From positions 620,001 through 684,000 of the forward strand of contig NZ_CP043875.1 in assembly GCF_032878975.1 (NCBI RefSeq): a stretch of 64,000 nt of DNA. Reading direction: 5' to 3'. The notes under the pieces are model-generated. The model did no database searches. It was not told the DNA's origin and saw only the letters and a list, made by a program, of their open reading frames with translations. Positions 34,247 to 43,097 of this stretch are shown here, one piece after another. The stretch's first letter is position 1, and each line of letters starts with the position of its first letter. A program made the position numbers and the translations under genes. The DNA is from Methanoplanus sp. FWC-SCC4. Its GTDB lineage: Archaea > Halobacteriota > Methanomicrobia > Methanomicrobiales > Methanomicrobiaceae.

Positions 34247-34861
34247 TCAAATATTTATTTTACTAACGCTGTCTTTCCCTTCAAGTTTTATTGAAAACCT
34301 GTGTTCTGTTCTGTCTTTTTCAATTACAATTATTGTGTATTCTCCTCCCTGAAGCACAAACCATACTGCTCCGTCAGAGGATGTTGTATCATGTTTTACC
34401 GGGCGAAGGTCCTTTGCCATGATAACTTTTAGTCCGCCGGCAGGCTGGCTATCTTTATTAATAATTAATTTTAATTTTGCCGGCCTGGTACTAAAGCTTA
34501 CAAGGTCGTGCAGTTCACTGGAAAAATTGTCTGTTTTTAAATGGCTTTTATCGAATATTCTGCACCTCGAAGATATTGAATCTGCAAGTTCTTTACCGGT
34601 TTTGAATAATCTGAAATCTGATGATTTATCAAGAATATATATTGCCTTATCCCCATAGAGCATGCCATGTTCATCAATCTGGGCTGCTCCTTCCGGTTCA
34701 CCGTTTACAAATACAAGAATTATGCTCTTTGAGTTGATTTCCGATGTTCCCAGACCATTTATTTTTTCATTGGATGTATGGCTTAACAAATCACTGTAAC
34801 TATATTCGCCAAGATATTCTGAATTTTCAATGACCTCCCTGAAAAGTGCTGCTATCTGCAT
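34247..34861 (-). CDS. Unknown protein of the pilus-like cluster, C-terminal Ig-like domain
   Basis: I do not recognise this 204-aa protein. The C-terminal half (about residues 115-204) reads like a carboxypeptidase-regulatory or Ig-like beta sandwich (PAKLKLIINKDSQPAGG, TSSDGAVWFVLQGGEYTIIV, RFSIKLEG). The N-terminal half is mixed alpha/beta with KAIYILDKSSDFRLFKTG. No signal peptide or helix is visible. ATG 34861 is chosen because AGGAGG lies about 13 nt upstream; 18 more codons upstream are possible. It precedes the ATPase by 13 nt, so it belongs to the secretion operon. Confidence 0.6.
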   Translation of the reverse strand: MQIAALFREVIENSEYLGEYSYSDLLSHTSNEKINGLGTSEINSKSIILVFVNGEPEGAAQIDEHGMLYGDKAIYILDKSSDFRLFKTGKELADSISSRCRIFDKSHLKTDNFSSELHDLVSFSTRPAKLKLIINKDSQPAGGLKVIMAKDLRPVKHDTTSSDGAVWFVLQGGEYTIIVIEKDRTEHRFSIKLEGKDSVSKINI

Positions 34862-35092
34862 AATTGGGTTATTCCCTCCTAAAATTACAAATAATTTGGG
34901 TTTGTTTTTATACAATTAAAAAATTAAATAATGCTTTAATTTTATGAATTTTTGGAATTTGTTTTGAAATATCAGATATTCTGGTATTATAGGTTTTTAA
35001 TAAAGCATTACATTTTAAGATATCTATTATCTGACCTTCGGCGAATAATCATCGCCACACATAAAAAGTGGTGGATACAATCTTTATCATTT
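34862..35092. other. Divergent intergenic region between the secretion operon and prepilin peptidase
   Basis: This 231-nt A+T-rich gap holds the promoters of two divergent units. It can be read in frame as an extension of the peptidase, but the translation shows no conserved signal. No clear palindrome was seen. Confidence 0.4.
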
Positions 35093-35881
35093 ATGATAGA
35101 ACCACTTGTTATTTCATCCATTGTAATAACTGTGACTTTGCTTTATGCATCATATCGTGACGTAAAAGAGAGGCGTGTTCCTTTTCGTACATGGTATCCC
35201 ATGATTGCAATATGTGTTCCCATTTCTGTCTGGGCATATTCGCTTTTAATTGTTAGTGACCTTAGATTTGCTTTTGGGTATATTTTAATGGTTGTTGTAT
35301 TTTGCAGCATGTTTTACTTTTCGTCTGCATATCTGCATCTTTTTGGAGGTGCTGATGCATGGGCACTGATCTTTATTACGGCATTTGTTCCTCTTTTTCC
35401 GGTTGAGCCTTTATGGAGTTATCCTGTGCTACCTTTCCTGCCGCTAACAGTTCTGGTAAATGCGGTAGTGCTGAATCTGGCAACACCGATCGGCCTGCTT
35501 GTATTCAACATTATGAAAAAGAACTATGCTCCGCTTAGGTACATGTTTGTTGGCTACCCTGTCGATGGAAAAAGAATAACTGAATACTTTGGGTTTATCA
35601 TGGAAGACTTTGAGGACTCTGAAGGAGAATTAAAAAGACATTACATAAGTTTTGCAGATGCAATAAAGAGGATGATTTCCGGCAAAAGAAGGATGTATAC
35701 GAAAGATTTGAAGAAAGATCCTGAAGAGTATAAAGTTGAGATTGAAATGTACCGTCGTGCAGGGCATGTGTGGATATCATACGGTGTTCCTTTCATTATT
35801 CCTATTGCGGCAGGTTTTATCACGGCAATACTGTTTGGAGATATAGTATATGTGGTTATGAGAACACTTGGGTTATTTTAA
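35093..35881 (+). CDS. Archaeal prepilin/preflagellin peptidase (A24 family)
   Basis: A 262-aa membrane aspartyl protease that cuts class III signal peptides of pilins and archaellins. The two catalytic Asp lie in [14 protein letters not shown] (after the first helix) and in [10 protein letters not shown] (the GxGD-type motif, here GGAD). About six hydrophobic segments, with a long cytoplasmic insert at about 145-235. ATG 35093 is chosen because it places the first helix at the N-terminus. It is divergent from the secretion operon, where its substrates are expected. hisI begins 2 nt after its stop. Confidence 0.88.
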   Translation: MIEPLVISSIVITVTLLYASYRDVKERRVPFRTWYPMIAICVPISVWAYSLLIVSDLRFAFGYILMVVVFCSMFYFSSAYLHLFGGADAWALIFITAFVPLFPVEPLWSYPVLPFLPLTVLVNAVVLNLATPIGLLVFNIMKKNYAPLRYMFVGYPVDGKRITEYFGFIMEDFEDSEGELKRHYISFADAIKRMISGKRRMYTKDLKKDPEEYKVEIEMYRRAGHVWISYGVPFIIPIAAGFITAILFGDIVYVVMRTLGLF

Positions 35882-35882
35882 T

Positions 35883-36242
35883 ATGAGGATAAATTTTGAT
35901 TCTGACGGGCTTGTACCTGTAATTGCACAGGATTATAAGACAAAAAAAATACTGATGCTGGCGTATGCGGATAATGAAGCGGTAGAAATGACAAAAAAAA
36001 CGGGATTCGCTCATTACTATTCCAGAAGCCGTAAAAAAATTTGGAAAAAAGGGGAAGACAGCGGACATGTCCAGGAGGTATTAAGCGTACTTGTTGATTG
36101 TGATGAGGATGCGCTGGTCTATCTGGTGAATCAGACCATAGGTGCATGTCACACGGGATATGACAGTTGTTTTTATCGTACGATTGATGGTGAAATAGTT
36201 GGTGAGAAAGTTTTTGATCCCGATAAGGTATATGCTAATTAG
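35883..36242 (+). CDS. hisI: Phosphoribosyl-AMP cyclohydrolase HisI
   Basis: A 119-aa enzyme of step three in histidine synthesis, opening the adenine ring of PR-AMP. The signature [48 protein letters not shown] in parts, and the zinc-site region [12 protein letters not shown] and [13 protein letters not shown] are all present. ATG 35883 is chosen; an upstream in-frame ATG would overlap the peptidase. It has no HisE domain. It stands between pilus-type genes without other his genes. Confidence 0.95.
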   Translation: MRINFDSDGLVPVIAQDYKTKKILMLAYADNEAVEMTKKTGFAHYYSRSRKKIWKKGEDSGHVQEVLSVLVDCDEDALVYLVNQTIGACHTGYDSCFYRTIDGEIVGEKVFDPDKVYAN

Positions 36243-36277
36243 GTATTAGATACATCAGTTAAAAGGGAGGTTTTTTA

Positions 36278-38194
36278 ATGAGACTAGTACCTGATACAAG
36301 CGTCGTAATAGATGGACGCATCACCTCGATGATACAGGAGTCGGGTGAATATAAAGGGGCCACAATAATTGTTCCAGAGGCCGTAATAGCAGAACTTGAA
36401 GCACAAGCTAACCAGGGACGTGAAATAGGTTTTAGCGGTTTAAAAGAACTTCAGGAATTATCAAAGCTTGCAGAAGACGAAATAATAGAACTAAAATATG
36501 TTGGTGAAAGGCCAAGCCTTGACCAGGTGAAACTTGCAAGCGGCGGAGAAATTGATGCCCTTATCAGAAATGTAGCGCTTGAATATGAAGATGCAAAATT
36601 TATTACAAGCGATATTGTTCAGTCTGAAGTTGCAAAAGCAAAGGGTCTTGATGTATTATATCTAAGGCCGCAGATAGAGGAGTTCTCTCCACTTACGATA
36701 GACAATTATTTCGATGAAAATACTCTGGCTGTATTTTTGAAAGAACGCGCCAGACCCGTTGCAAAGAAGGGAACACTCAAAGAGAGCAGAATTGTCAATC
36801 TCAGTGATGATCTTATATCCGAATATGAACTGAGAAATATTGCACAGGAGATTCTGGAACGCGCAAAACGTGATTCTGATGGTTTTATAGAACTTGAAAA
36901 GCGTGGAATTACAATTGTTCAGATTGGTTCAATGAGAATATCCATTGCAAGAAGACCATTTTCAGACGGTATGGAAATAACTGCAGTAAGGCCGATTGTT
37001 GACAGATCACTTGAAGACTATAATCTCTCAGGCGTGGTTAAGAAGAGACTTCTTGACGAGAGGAGAGGTATTATTATTGCAGGTGTTCCGGGTGTTGGAA
37101 AAACCACTCTTGCACAGAGCATAGCAATGTTTCTCTCAGGTCAGGAATATTCCGTTAAAACCATGGAGGCTCCAAGAGACATCCAGGTTCCGGATCATAT
37201 AACACAATATTCTGCACTTGAGGGCAGTATGGAAAATACTGCCGAAGTCATGCTTTTGATGCGCCCTGACTTTGTAATCTTTGATGAACTCAGAAAGAAC
37301 ATAGATTTCAATGTCTTTGCAGACATGCGTCTTGCAGGTATCGGCATGATTGGAGTTGTTCATGCAAATGATGCCCATGATGCCTTACAGAGATTCCTGA
37401 CCCGGACAGATTTTGGAGTTCTGCCACAGATAATTGACACAATTATACTGGTAAAAGACGGAGAAATCTCAAAAATATATGATCTTGTCTTTGAGGTAAA
37501 AGTTCCTGAAAGCATGCCTGAAGATGATGAATATATATCCGCAAGACCTGTTATTTCTGTTGTAAATAACAAAAAAGGAGAGTCAGAGTCTGAGATTTTT
37601 AAATATGAAGGGGAGACCATAATTCTTAAATTCCCTGTTTCAGAAGAGGAAGTCGAAGAAGAAGGAGTTCCTGTTGAGGAGATTCCTGAGGAAGATATCT
37701 CTTTGAAACTGGTTGAGAGAGAAATCCAAAGGGAAATCGGCCGTTTTACTGACGGACCTGTTGAAGTGAGGATGCAAAACGAGAATAAGGCTGTTGTATT
37801 TATTGACGATAAGGACGTTCCTGCAGCAATTGGTAAAGGAGGCAAGAATGTCGCTTCTATTGTCAATAAACTTAGTATCGGTATTGATATTCGCCCAAGA
37901 AGTGAACTGCCTGTTACACCTGAAAGTAAAGAGGAGAAGGAAATTCCCGAACCGGAGGTGCCTCCAAAGTCCGGCGGTAATGGTATAGAGATAAAAGTGG
38001 ACAAGAAATATCTCTCAATTTTTGCCCGCGAATACCGTGGTAAAATTGTTGATGTCTTTGGCGGAAAGGAGTATCTTTTCACTGCTACAGTGAATGATCA
38101 GGGTGAGATACACATGTCAAAGAATAATAGCATAGCAATGGAAATGATCCGACGTTGTAATGACGGGGAAGAAATCAGACTCAGACCAGTATAA
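36278..38194 (+). CDS. PIN domain-PilT-like ATPase-KH protein
   Basis: A 638-aa archaeal protein of the PINc/VapC-ATPase class. N-terminal PIN domain (about 1-130) with acidic residues in VPDTSVVIDGRI and GGEIDALIRN and FITSDI; ATPase of the PilT/VirB11 type (about 225-430) with Walker A AGVPGVGKTTLAQS, Walker B FVIFDELRKN and a VVHANDAHDAL His-box; then a Glu-rich linker and a KH domain with AIGKGGKNVASIVNKL (about 520), and a C-terminal beta domain. It joins RNase and RNA-binding modules to a secretion-like ATPase; role unknown. GGGAGG precedes the ATG. Confidence 0.9.
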   Translation: MRLVPDTSVVIDGRITSMIQESGEYKGATIIVPEAVIAELEAQANQGREIGFSGLKELQELSKLAEDEIIELKYVGERPSLDQVKLASGGEIDALIRNVALEYEDAKFITSDIVQSEVAKAKGLDVLYLRPQIEEFSPLTIDNYFDENTLAVFLKERARPVAKKGTLKESRIVNLSDDLISEYELRNIAQEILERAKRDSDGFIELEKRGITIVQIGSMRISIARRPFSDGMEITAVRPIVDRSLEDYNLSGVVKKRLLDERRGIIIAGVPGVGKTTLAQSIAMFLSGQEYSVKTMEAPRDIQVPDHITQYSALEGSMENTAEVMLLMRPDFVIFDELRKNIDFNVFADMRLAGIGMIGVVHANDAHDALQRFLTRTDFGVLPQIIDTIILVKDGEISKIYDLVFEVKVPESMPEDDEYISARPVISVVNNKKGESESEIFKYEGETIILKFPVSEEEVEEEGVPVEEIPEEDISLKLVEREIQREIGRFTDGPVEVRMQNENKAVVFIDDKDVPAAIGKGGKNVASIVNKLSIGIDIRPRSELPVTPESKEEKEIPEPEVPPKSGGNGIEIKVDKKYLSIFAREYRGKIVDVFGGKEYLFTATVNDQGEIHMSKNNSIAMEMIRRCNDGEEIRLRPV

Positions 38195-38202
38195 TTCATT
38201 TA

Positions 38203-38211
38203 TTTTTTTTT
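38203..38211 (+). terminator. T-run after the PIN-ATPase gene
   Basis: Nine consecutive T residues lie 9 nt after the stop codon. Archaeal transcription ends mostly at such U-runs without a hairpin. leuS then starts 33 nt later with its own ribosome-binding site. Confidence 0.35.
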
Positions 38212-38243
38212 GAAAATTTATCAGTTTACGGAAGTGATCAAAT

Positions 38244-41027
38244 TTGAGTACATTTGATATGAAAGAATACGAAACCGAATACCGTGAAGCATGGACACAT
38301 AGTTTTGAAGCAGATCCCGGTGAAGCTGAAAAATTTTATCTGAATGTTGCTTATCCGTATCCAAGCGGGGCAATGCATGTGGGACATGGAAGAACCTATA
38401 TTGTTCCTGATGTTATTGCACGCTACTGGAGGATGAGGGGAAAACATGTTCTCTTCCCTATGGCTTTTCATGTTACAGGTTCTCCGGTAATTGGCATTTC
38501 AAAGAGAATTGCAAACGGCGATGAGAAGACAATAAAACTTTATCGTGATCTATACCGTGTACCTCAGGATGTCCTTGATACCTTTATTGAACCTGACCAG
38601 ATTGTAAGGTATTTCAGCGGTGAATATGAACGTATTATGCGCTCATGTGGTCTCTCAATTGACTGGAGACGCAGATTTACAACAGTCTATCCTCAGTACA
38701 GCAAATTCATTGAGTGGCAGTATCTTCACCTGATGGAGCAGAATCATGTCATACGCGGGGCACATCCTGTAAAATACTGCCCGCAGTGTGACAATCCTGT
38801 TGGTGACCATGATCTTCTGGAAGGGGAGAAAGCAGAGATTGTAAAGTATGTTCTTGTAATGTTTAACTGGAACGAATACAAAGTGCCCTGTGCTACACTC
38901 CGTCCTGAAACAACATATGGTGTTACAAATCTGTGGGTAAACCCTGATGTGACATACAAAAAGGTACGTGTTGATGGCCAGAAATGGATTCTCTCTCCGG
39001 AAGCTGCAGCTAAAATATCACTTCAGGATCATGAAGTTGTTTATGACGGAGAATTACCGGGAACTGAGTTAATTGATCAGACAGTTTCGCATCCTTTCTG
39101 TGGAGAAGTTCCAATATTACCCGCAACATTTGTTGATCCTGATATGGCAACAGGAATTGTTATGAGTGTTCCTGCTCATGCGCCATTTGATTATATTGCA
39201 CTTCGTGATCTTCAGGAAACCGGCAAATACACAGAAATAAAGCTTGTATCTTTGATTAATGTTTCAGGTTACGGGCAGTTCCCTGCACAGGATGCTGTTG
39301 AAAAGTCCGGAATTAAAGATCAGAATGATCCCGGGATGGAAACACTCACGCAGGAGATATACAGTGCTGAATTTTCAAGCGGACGTATGCTTCCACAATA
39401 CGGCGGTAAGCCTGTAAAGATTGCACGTGAGGAGTTCTCTGCAATTATGCTTGAACAGCACGGCTCCCTTGTCATGTATGACTTTGATACAAGGGATATT
39501 GTCTGCCGCTGTGGCAGCCGTGTCTTTGTAAGAATTTTAAAAGACCAGTGGTTCCTTCAATATAGTGATCCTGAGTGGAAACAGCAGGTTCATGATCAGA
39601 TCGATAAGCTCAACCTCGTTCCTCCTGAAGTCCGTGCCGAATTTGACAGAACAGTTGACTGGCTAAAGGACTGGGCATGCACAAGAAGAATTGGTCTTGG
39701 TACTCATCTTCCCTGGGATAAAAACTGGCTTGTGGAACCACTTTCGGATTCAACAATTTATATGTCTTTTTACACAATTGCACACAAGCTTGTGAAAATA
39801 GACGCAGAGAAACTGACTCCGGAGGTTTTTGATTATATATTCCTTGGTAAGGGCTCGCCTGAAGAACTGCCGCTTTCTAAAGAGGAAGTTGAAGATTTAA
39901 GATCAGAATTCCTTTACTGGTATCCGTACGATTTCAGGTTCTCGGCAAAAGATCTCATATCAAATCACCTGACATTCCAGTTGTTCCATCACAAGGCTCT
40001 ATTCCCTGAAGAACTTCAGCCAAAGGGGATGGTTGTCTTTGGAATGGGTCTTTTGGAAGGCGCAAAGATGTCATCATCAAAAGGTAATGTAATTCTTTTG
40101 GAAGATGCGATCAATGATGTAGGGGCTGACACAGTACGTATGTTCCTCGTTGGAAGTGCTGAGCCATGGCAGGACTTTGACTGGAGACGTGAACTTGTCT
40201 CATCAACAAAGAAGCAGATAGAACGTTTCTGGAATACTATCCATGAAGGAATTGATGCAAAAGGCAGCTATCCTATTGATACCTGGCTATTGTCACGTAT
40301 GCAGGAAAGAATAGCAAATGCCACAGGTGCAATGAACTCTTTCCAGACAAGGCAGGCTCTTCAGGAGGCTTACTTTGGAATTGAATCTGACCTGAAATGG
40401 TACCGCCGTCGTCTTCCGGAAAATGTCCGTGTTTCTTCAGCATTAAATGAGATAAGCGGGGCATGGATTCGTCTGCTGGCTCCCTTTATTCCATTTACAT
40501 CTCAGAAACTATGGGAGGAGACAGGGGAGATTGGAGATGTTGCCTTTTCAGAGTGGCCTGTGCCGGATGAGAAGAAGATCAACATTCCTGTTGAACTTGC
40601 GGAGGAGCTTTTAACAAGGACAGTCGAAGATGTGGAATCAATTTTAAAACTGATTCAGATTGAGCCTTCCGGAATAACTCTGTTTGTATCTCCTGCATGG
40701 AAGTACAATGTGTTTAACACAATTGCTACTGCGCAAGACAAGAAGAAGGTTATGTCAGTCATTATGAAGGATGAAGAGATGAAAAAACGTGGTAAGGAAG
40801 CCACTGATGCTGCAAAGCAGATTACAAATCTCATCCACCGTCTCCCGCCGGAACTTGTCAGCAGGATATCCGGATTGGGTATTGATGAAACCTCTGTATT
40901 TGAGTCCGCAAAAGATTTCATTGAGCGTGAATTAGGACTTCCTGTAACAATTGTTTCTGCAGAGGGCAATGCTCATCCAAAAGCAAAGATGGCCTTACCT
41001 TTCAAGCCGGCAATTGTAATAGAATAA
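38244..41027 (+). CDS. leuS: Leucyl-tRNA synthetase
   Basis: A 927-aa class I synthetase of the archaeal/eukaryal type. HIGH motif as HVGHGRTY (about residue 45), CP1 editing domain (about 190-430), KMSKS as GAKMSSSKGN (about 615), then an anticodon-binding helical domain and a long C-terminal domain ending in KAKMALPFKPAIVIE. A Cys knuckle CPQCDNPVGDHD is present. The start is TTG at 38244: GTGATC lies six nt upstream; an ATG five codons later (38259) is the alternative. Length is normal. Confidence 0.97.
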   Translation: MSTFDMKEYETEYREAWTHSFEADPGEAEKFYLNVAYPYPSGAMHVGHGRTYIVPDVIARYWRMRGKHVLFPMAFHVTGSPVIGISKRIANGDEKTIKLYRDLYRVPQDVLDTFIEPDQIVRYFSGEYERIMRSCGLSIDWRRRFTTVYPQYSKFIEWQYLHLMEQNHVIRGAHPVKYCPQCDNPVGDHDLLEGEKAEIVKYVLVMFNWNEYKVPCATLRPETTYGVTNLWVNPDVTYKKVRVDGQKWILSPEAAAKISLQDHEVVYDGELPGTELIDQTVSHPFCGEVPILPATFVDPDMATGIVMSVPAHAPFDYIALRDLQETGKYTEIKLVSLINVSGYGQFPAQDAVEKSGIKDQNDPGMETLTQEIYSAEFSSGRMLPQYGGKPVKIAREEFSAIMLEQHGSLVMYDFDTRDIVCRCGSRVFVRILKDQWFLQYSDPEWKQQVHDQIDKLNLVPPEVRAEFDRTVDWLKDWACTRRIGLGTHLPWDKNWLVEPLSDSTIYMSFYTIAHKLVKIDAEKLTPEVFDYIFLGKGSPEELPLSKEEVEDLRSEFLYWYPYDFRFSAKDLISNHLTFQLFHHKALFPEELQPKGMVVFGMGLLEGAKMSSSKGNVILLEDAINDVGADTVRMFLVGSAEPWQDFDWRRELVSSTKKQIERFWNTIHEGIDAKGSYPIDTWLLSRMQERIANATGAMNSFQTRQALQEAYFGIESDLKWYRRRLPENVRVSSALNEISGAWIRLLAPFIPFTSQKLWEETGEIGDVAFSEWPVPDEKKINIPVELAEELLTRTVEDVESILKLIQIEPSGITLFVSPAWKYNVFNTIATAQDKKKVMSVIMKDEEMKKRGKEATDAAKQITNLIHRLPPELVSRISGLGIDETSVFESAKDFIERELGLPVTIVSAEGNAHPKAKMALPFKPAIVIE

Positions 41028-41140
41028 ACAAAACAAATATATTTTTAATTTTAATCTGAAATCGAGTTTTTAAGAATAAATTATAAAATTTGAAAAAGTT
41101 CTGTTCTAAAATAATATTACTTAAGTCACAGAAAAAATAT

Positions 41141-41488
41141 TTATTTATTATTTTTTACTTTGTCTGCTGCCTTCTTTTTTCTCTCTTTTGTATTATATCC
41201 GGTAACATATTCAAGGTATTTTCTATATCTTGAATTTGTGTCCATTACAATTTTGTCTGCTTCATCTTCCGGGTATTTATCATAAATTTCACTGTCTGAT
41301 TCGGTATCAATTATGAGGAGATTCCCTTTCTCGTTAAGTGAGGCATCAAGATTTTTAAAGGAACCAAAACTGATTATGTAATGACCATTTTTTTCTTCAG
41401 GTTTTTCTTCAAAATATTTCTCAAGGCCGTCTGTCATTCTCTGCATTAAGCCTGTTTTAAATCCTCTTTTGATTTGATATTCCTGCAT
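41141..41488 (-). CDS. DUF5611-like small archaeal protein
   Basis: A 115-aa protein starting MQEYQIKRGF, with HYIISFGSFKNLDASLNEKG in the middle, LIIDTESDSEIYDKYPEDEA and the end VMDTNSRYRKYLEYVTGYNTKERKKKA. This pattern matches small methanogen proteins grouped as DUF5611; function unknown. ATG 41488 is chosen since upstream in-frame codons show nothing conserved. Convergent with leuS, divergent from the PAC2 gene. Confidence 0.7.
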   Translation of the reverse strand: MQEYQIKRGFKTGLMQRMTDGLEKYFEEKPEEKNGHYIISFGSFKNLDASLNEKGNLLIIDTESDSEIYDKYPEDEADKIVMDTNSRYRKYLEYVTGYNTKERKKKAADKVKNNK

Positions 41489-41633
41489 GCTTACTATTAT
41501 AACATGTTTTACATTAATCCTTTTTGGAAAAATTTTCATTATGGCTAATTTTAAGTTAATCATCGCTGACCGATAGTTGTATAAATGTGGTTGTATATTG
41601 GTATCTTATAGTCAGAGTTAAAGGTGTTTTATC

Positions 41634-42353
41634 GTGGATGATATAAAAATTGTTTCCGAAATGGCCGGAGCTGATGAAGTCATAGCTTTGGTGGGTTTTC
41701 CGGGAAGTGGTCTTGTAGGTAGTATTTCAATACAATATCTTGTTGACAATGCTGATTTTGAATTTGTCGGCAGCATTACCAGTAAGTATTTCCCTCCGAT
41801 TGCAATGATGGTTGACGGAGTCATTAATGCACCAATTCGAATTTACAGGAAAGATTCATTTGTTGCTTTTGTATCTGACATACCTATACATCCTACAATA
41901 TGTTATGAAGTTACAAACGGAATAATTTCCTGGCTTAAAGGATTTAATCTAAAAGAGATTGTCGTTGTTGCAGGTATTGTAACCAATACTCCTGAAAAGC
42001 GTGTTTTTGGTGTCGCCTCCGAGCAGGTTCATCTGGAAAAAATAAAAGATACTGAGATTTTGCCTATGGGCAGTATATCTGGTATGCCCGGCAGCATTCT
42101 GACTGAGTGTAAGGCTTCAGGTATACCTGCAATCGGACTTCTGGGCGAAACAGTAAATACACCTGATCCCCGTTCTGCAGTATCTATACTGGAAGTATTG
42201 AATTCTCTTTACAAATTTGGTGTTGAAGTGGAAGCACTTAGTGAGCAGGCAGAGGAGATTGAATCTTCTATGCAGAAGATGGTAGAACAGGTGAGGGAAA
42301 CAGAGAAAGAGCAGCAGCATCCGAAGAAAGAGCATCTGCCAATGTATGGGTGA
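41634..42353 (+). CDS. PAC2-family proteasome assembly chaperone-like protein
   Basis: A 239-aa protein of the archaeal PbaB/PAC2 family. The signature is VGFPGSGLVGSISIQYL near the start, IKDTEILPMGSISGMPGSIL and a final coiled-coil (about 195-235, EALSEQAEEIESSMQKMVEQV). Related PbaB proteins act with proteasome alpha subunits; direct evidence here is only sequence. GTG start at 41634 with GGTG upstream. Its stop TGA overlaps the ribosome-binding region of the DUF473 gene. Confidence 0.88.
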   Translation: MDDIKIVSEMAGADEVIALVGFPGSGLVGSISIQYLVDNADFEFVGSITSKYFPPIAMMVDGVINAPIRIYRKDSFVAFVSDIPIHPTICYEVTNGIISWLKGFNLKEIVVVAGIVTNTPEKRVFGVASEQVHLEKIKDTEILPMGSISGMPGSILTECKASGIPAIGLLGETVNTPDPRSAVSILEVLNSLYKFGVEVEALSEQAEEIESSMQKMVEQVRETEKEQQHPKKEHLPMYG

Positions 42354-42358
42354 TAATC

Positions 42359-42751
42359 ATGAAAATCGCAGCTATTACAGGAATTTCTCCTAATGTTTTG
42401 TCTGAACTTAAAAAAGGGAAGCCGAGAACAATCGAGCTTCAGAGTGCCCATAACATAATTACTCTTACAGATGTGCTCCCCGGTGATCATATATTTATGA
42501 CAGAAGTCGATCTTGATGATCTCTATCCGGGTGACCATGGAATAATTGTTGATGTTATGTGCATTACTATCAATATGAAGAGAATGGTTGAGTATATCAA
42601 TCCATATTATTATGAAGAGCGTGAAAGGATGTCGGTTCGCCTTAAGGTTAAATATGTTGACAAAACAATTGCCAGAAATATTGATGGAAAAGAATGGGCA
42701 AAACCAACTCAGGTTGAGATAGTCAAGTCATCAGTGTTCCATGCAGGATAA
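42359..42751 (+). CDS. DUF473 family protein
   Basis: A 130-aa protein with the DUF473 pattern: MKIAAITGISPNVLSELKKG, IELQSAHNIITL, LDDLYPGDHGIIVDVM, YYYEERERMSVRL and PTQVEIV. The family is found mainly in methanogens and has no known function. ATG 42359 is chosen because GGGTGAT lies 5 nt upstream and overlaps the stop of the PAC2 gene, giving a coupled pair. Confidence 0.82.
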   Translation: MKIAAITGISPNVLSELKKGKPRTIELQSAHNIITLTDVLPGDHIFMTEVDLDDLYPGDHGIIVDVMCITINMKRMVEYINPYYYEERERMSVRLKVKYVDKTIARNIDGKEWAKPTQVEIVKSSVFHAG

Positions 42752-42790
42752 ATATAAATCAATATTTTTAAGATAATTTCATAAGGATTA

Positions 42791-42813
42791 ATAACATGGA
42801 GCGCCAATGTTAT
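42791..42813. repeat. Inverted repeat before tRNA-Arg
   Basis: ATAACAT (42791-42797) and ATGTTAT (42807-42813) are a perfect 7-bp inverted repeat with a 9-nt GC-rich loop, 18 nt before tRNA-Arg. Possible terminator of the DUF473 unit or part of the tRNA promoter. Confidence 0.4.
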
Positions 42814-42831
42814 AGAGCACAATATTTGTGA

Positions 42832-42906
42832 GGATCTGTGGCTTAGCCAGGATATAGCGCCGGGCTTCTAACCCGGATGTCGGGGGTTCGAATCCCTCCA
42901 GGTCCG
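42832..42906 (+). tRNA. tRNA-Arg (anticodon UCU)
   Basis: A full cloverleaf can be drawn: acceptor GGATCTG (42832-42838) with CAGGTCC (42899-42905) including one G-U pair, anticodon stem CCGGG/CCCGG around the loop CTTCTAA with anticodon TCT, and a T-arm GGGGG-TTCGAAT-CCCTC (one mismatch or wobble at an end). Discriminator G at 42906; no encoded CCA and no intron. Confidence 0.94.
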
Positions 42907-43097
42907 TTTCATTTTTAAAGATTATTGAAATCCTTTGTTTGATTTAGTTTAAAATAGTTAATTTTAGTGCAATATTTTGAATATCCTGTTTTCTTGAGTT
43001 TAATTCTTTTAAAAATGAGAATATTTATAAAAATTTAATTTTATTTCATTTCGGTTGATTAAATGTTGAAAAAACCATTTTTAATGTTTAAAGGATT

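Noticed and set aside
34952-35092. Longer start for the prepilin peptidase
   Set aside because: The TTG start lacks a ribosome-binding site and the added 47 residues look unconserved and would bury the first catalytic helix.
37360-38082. A 240-codon open frame on the minus strand
   Set aside because: It lies fully antisense to the PIN-ATPase-KH gene, is Ser/Ile-rich with no motif, and arises from the codon pattern of the real gene.
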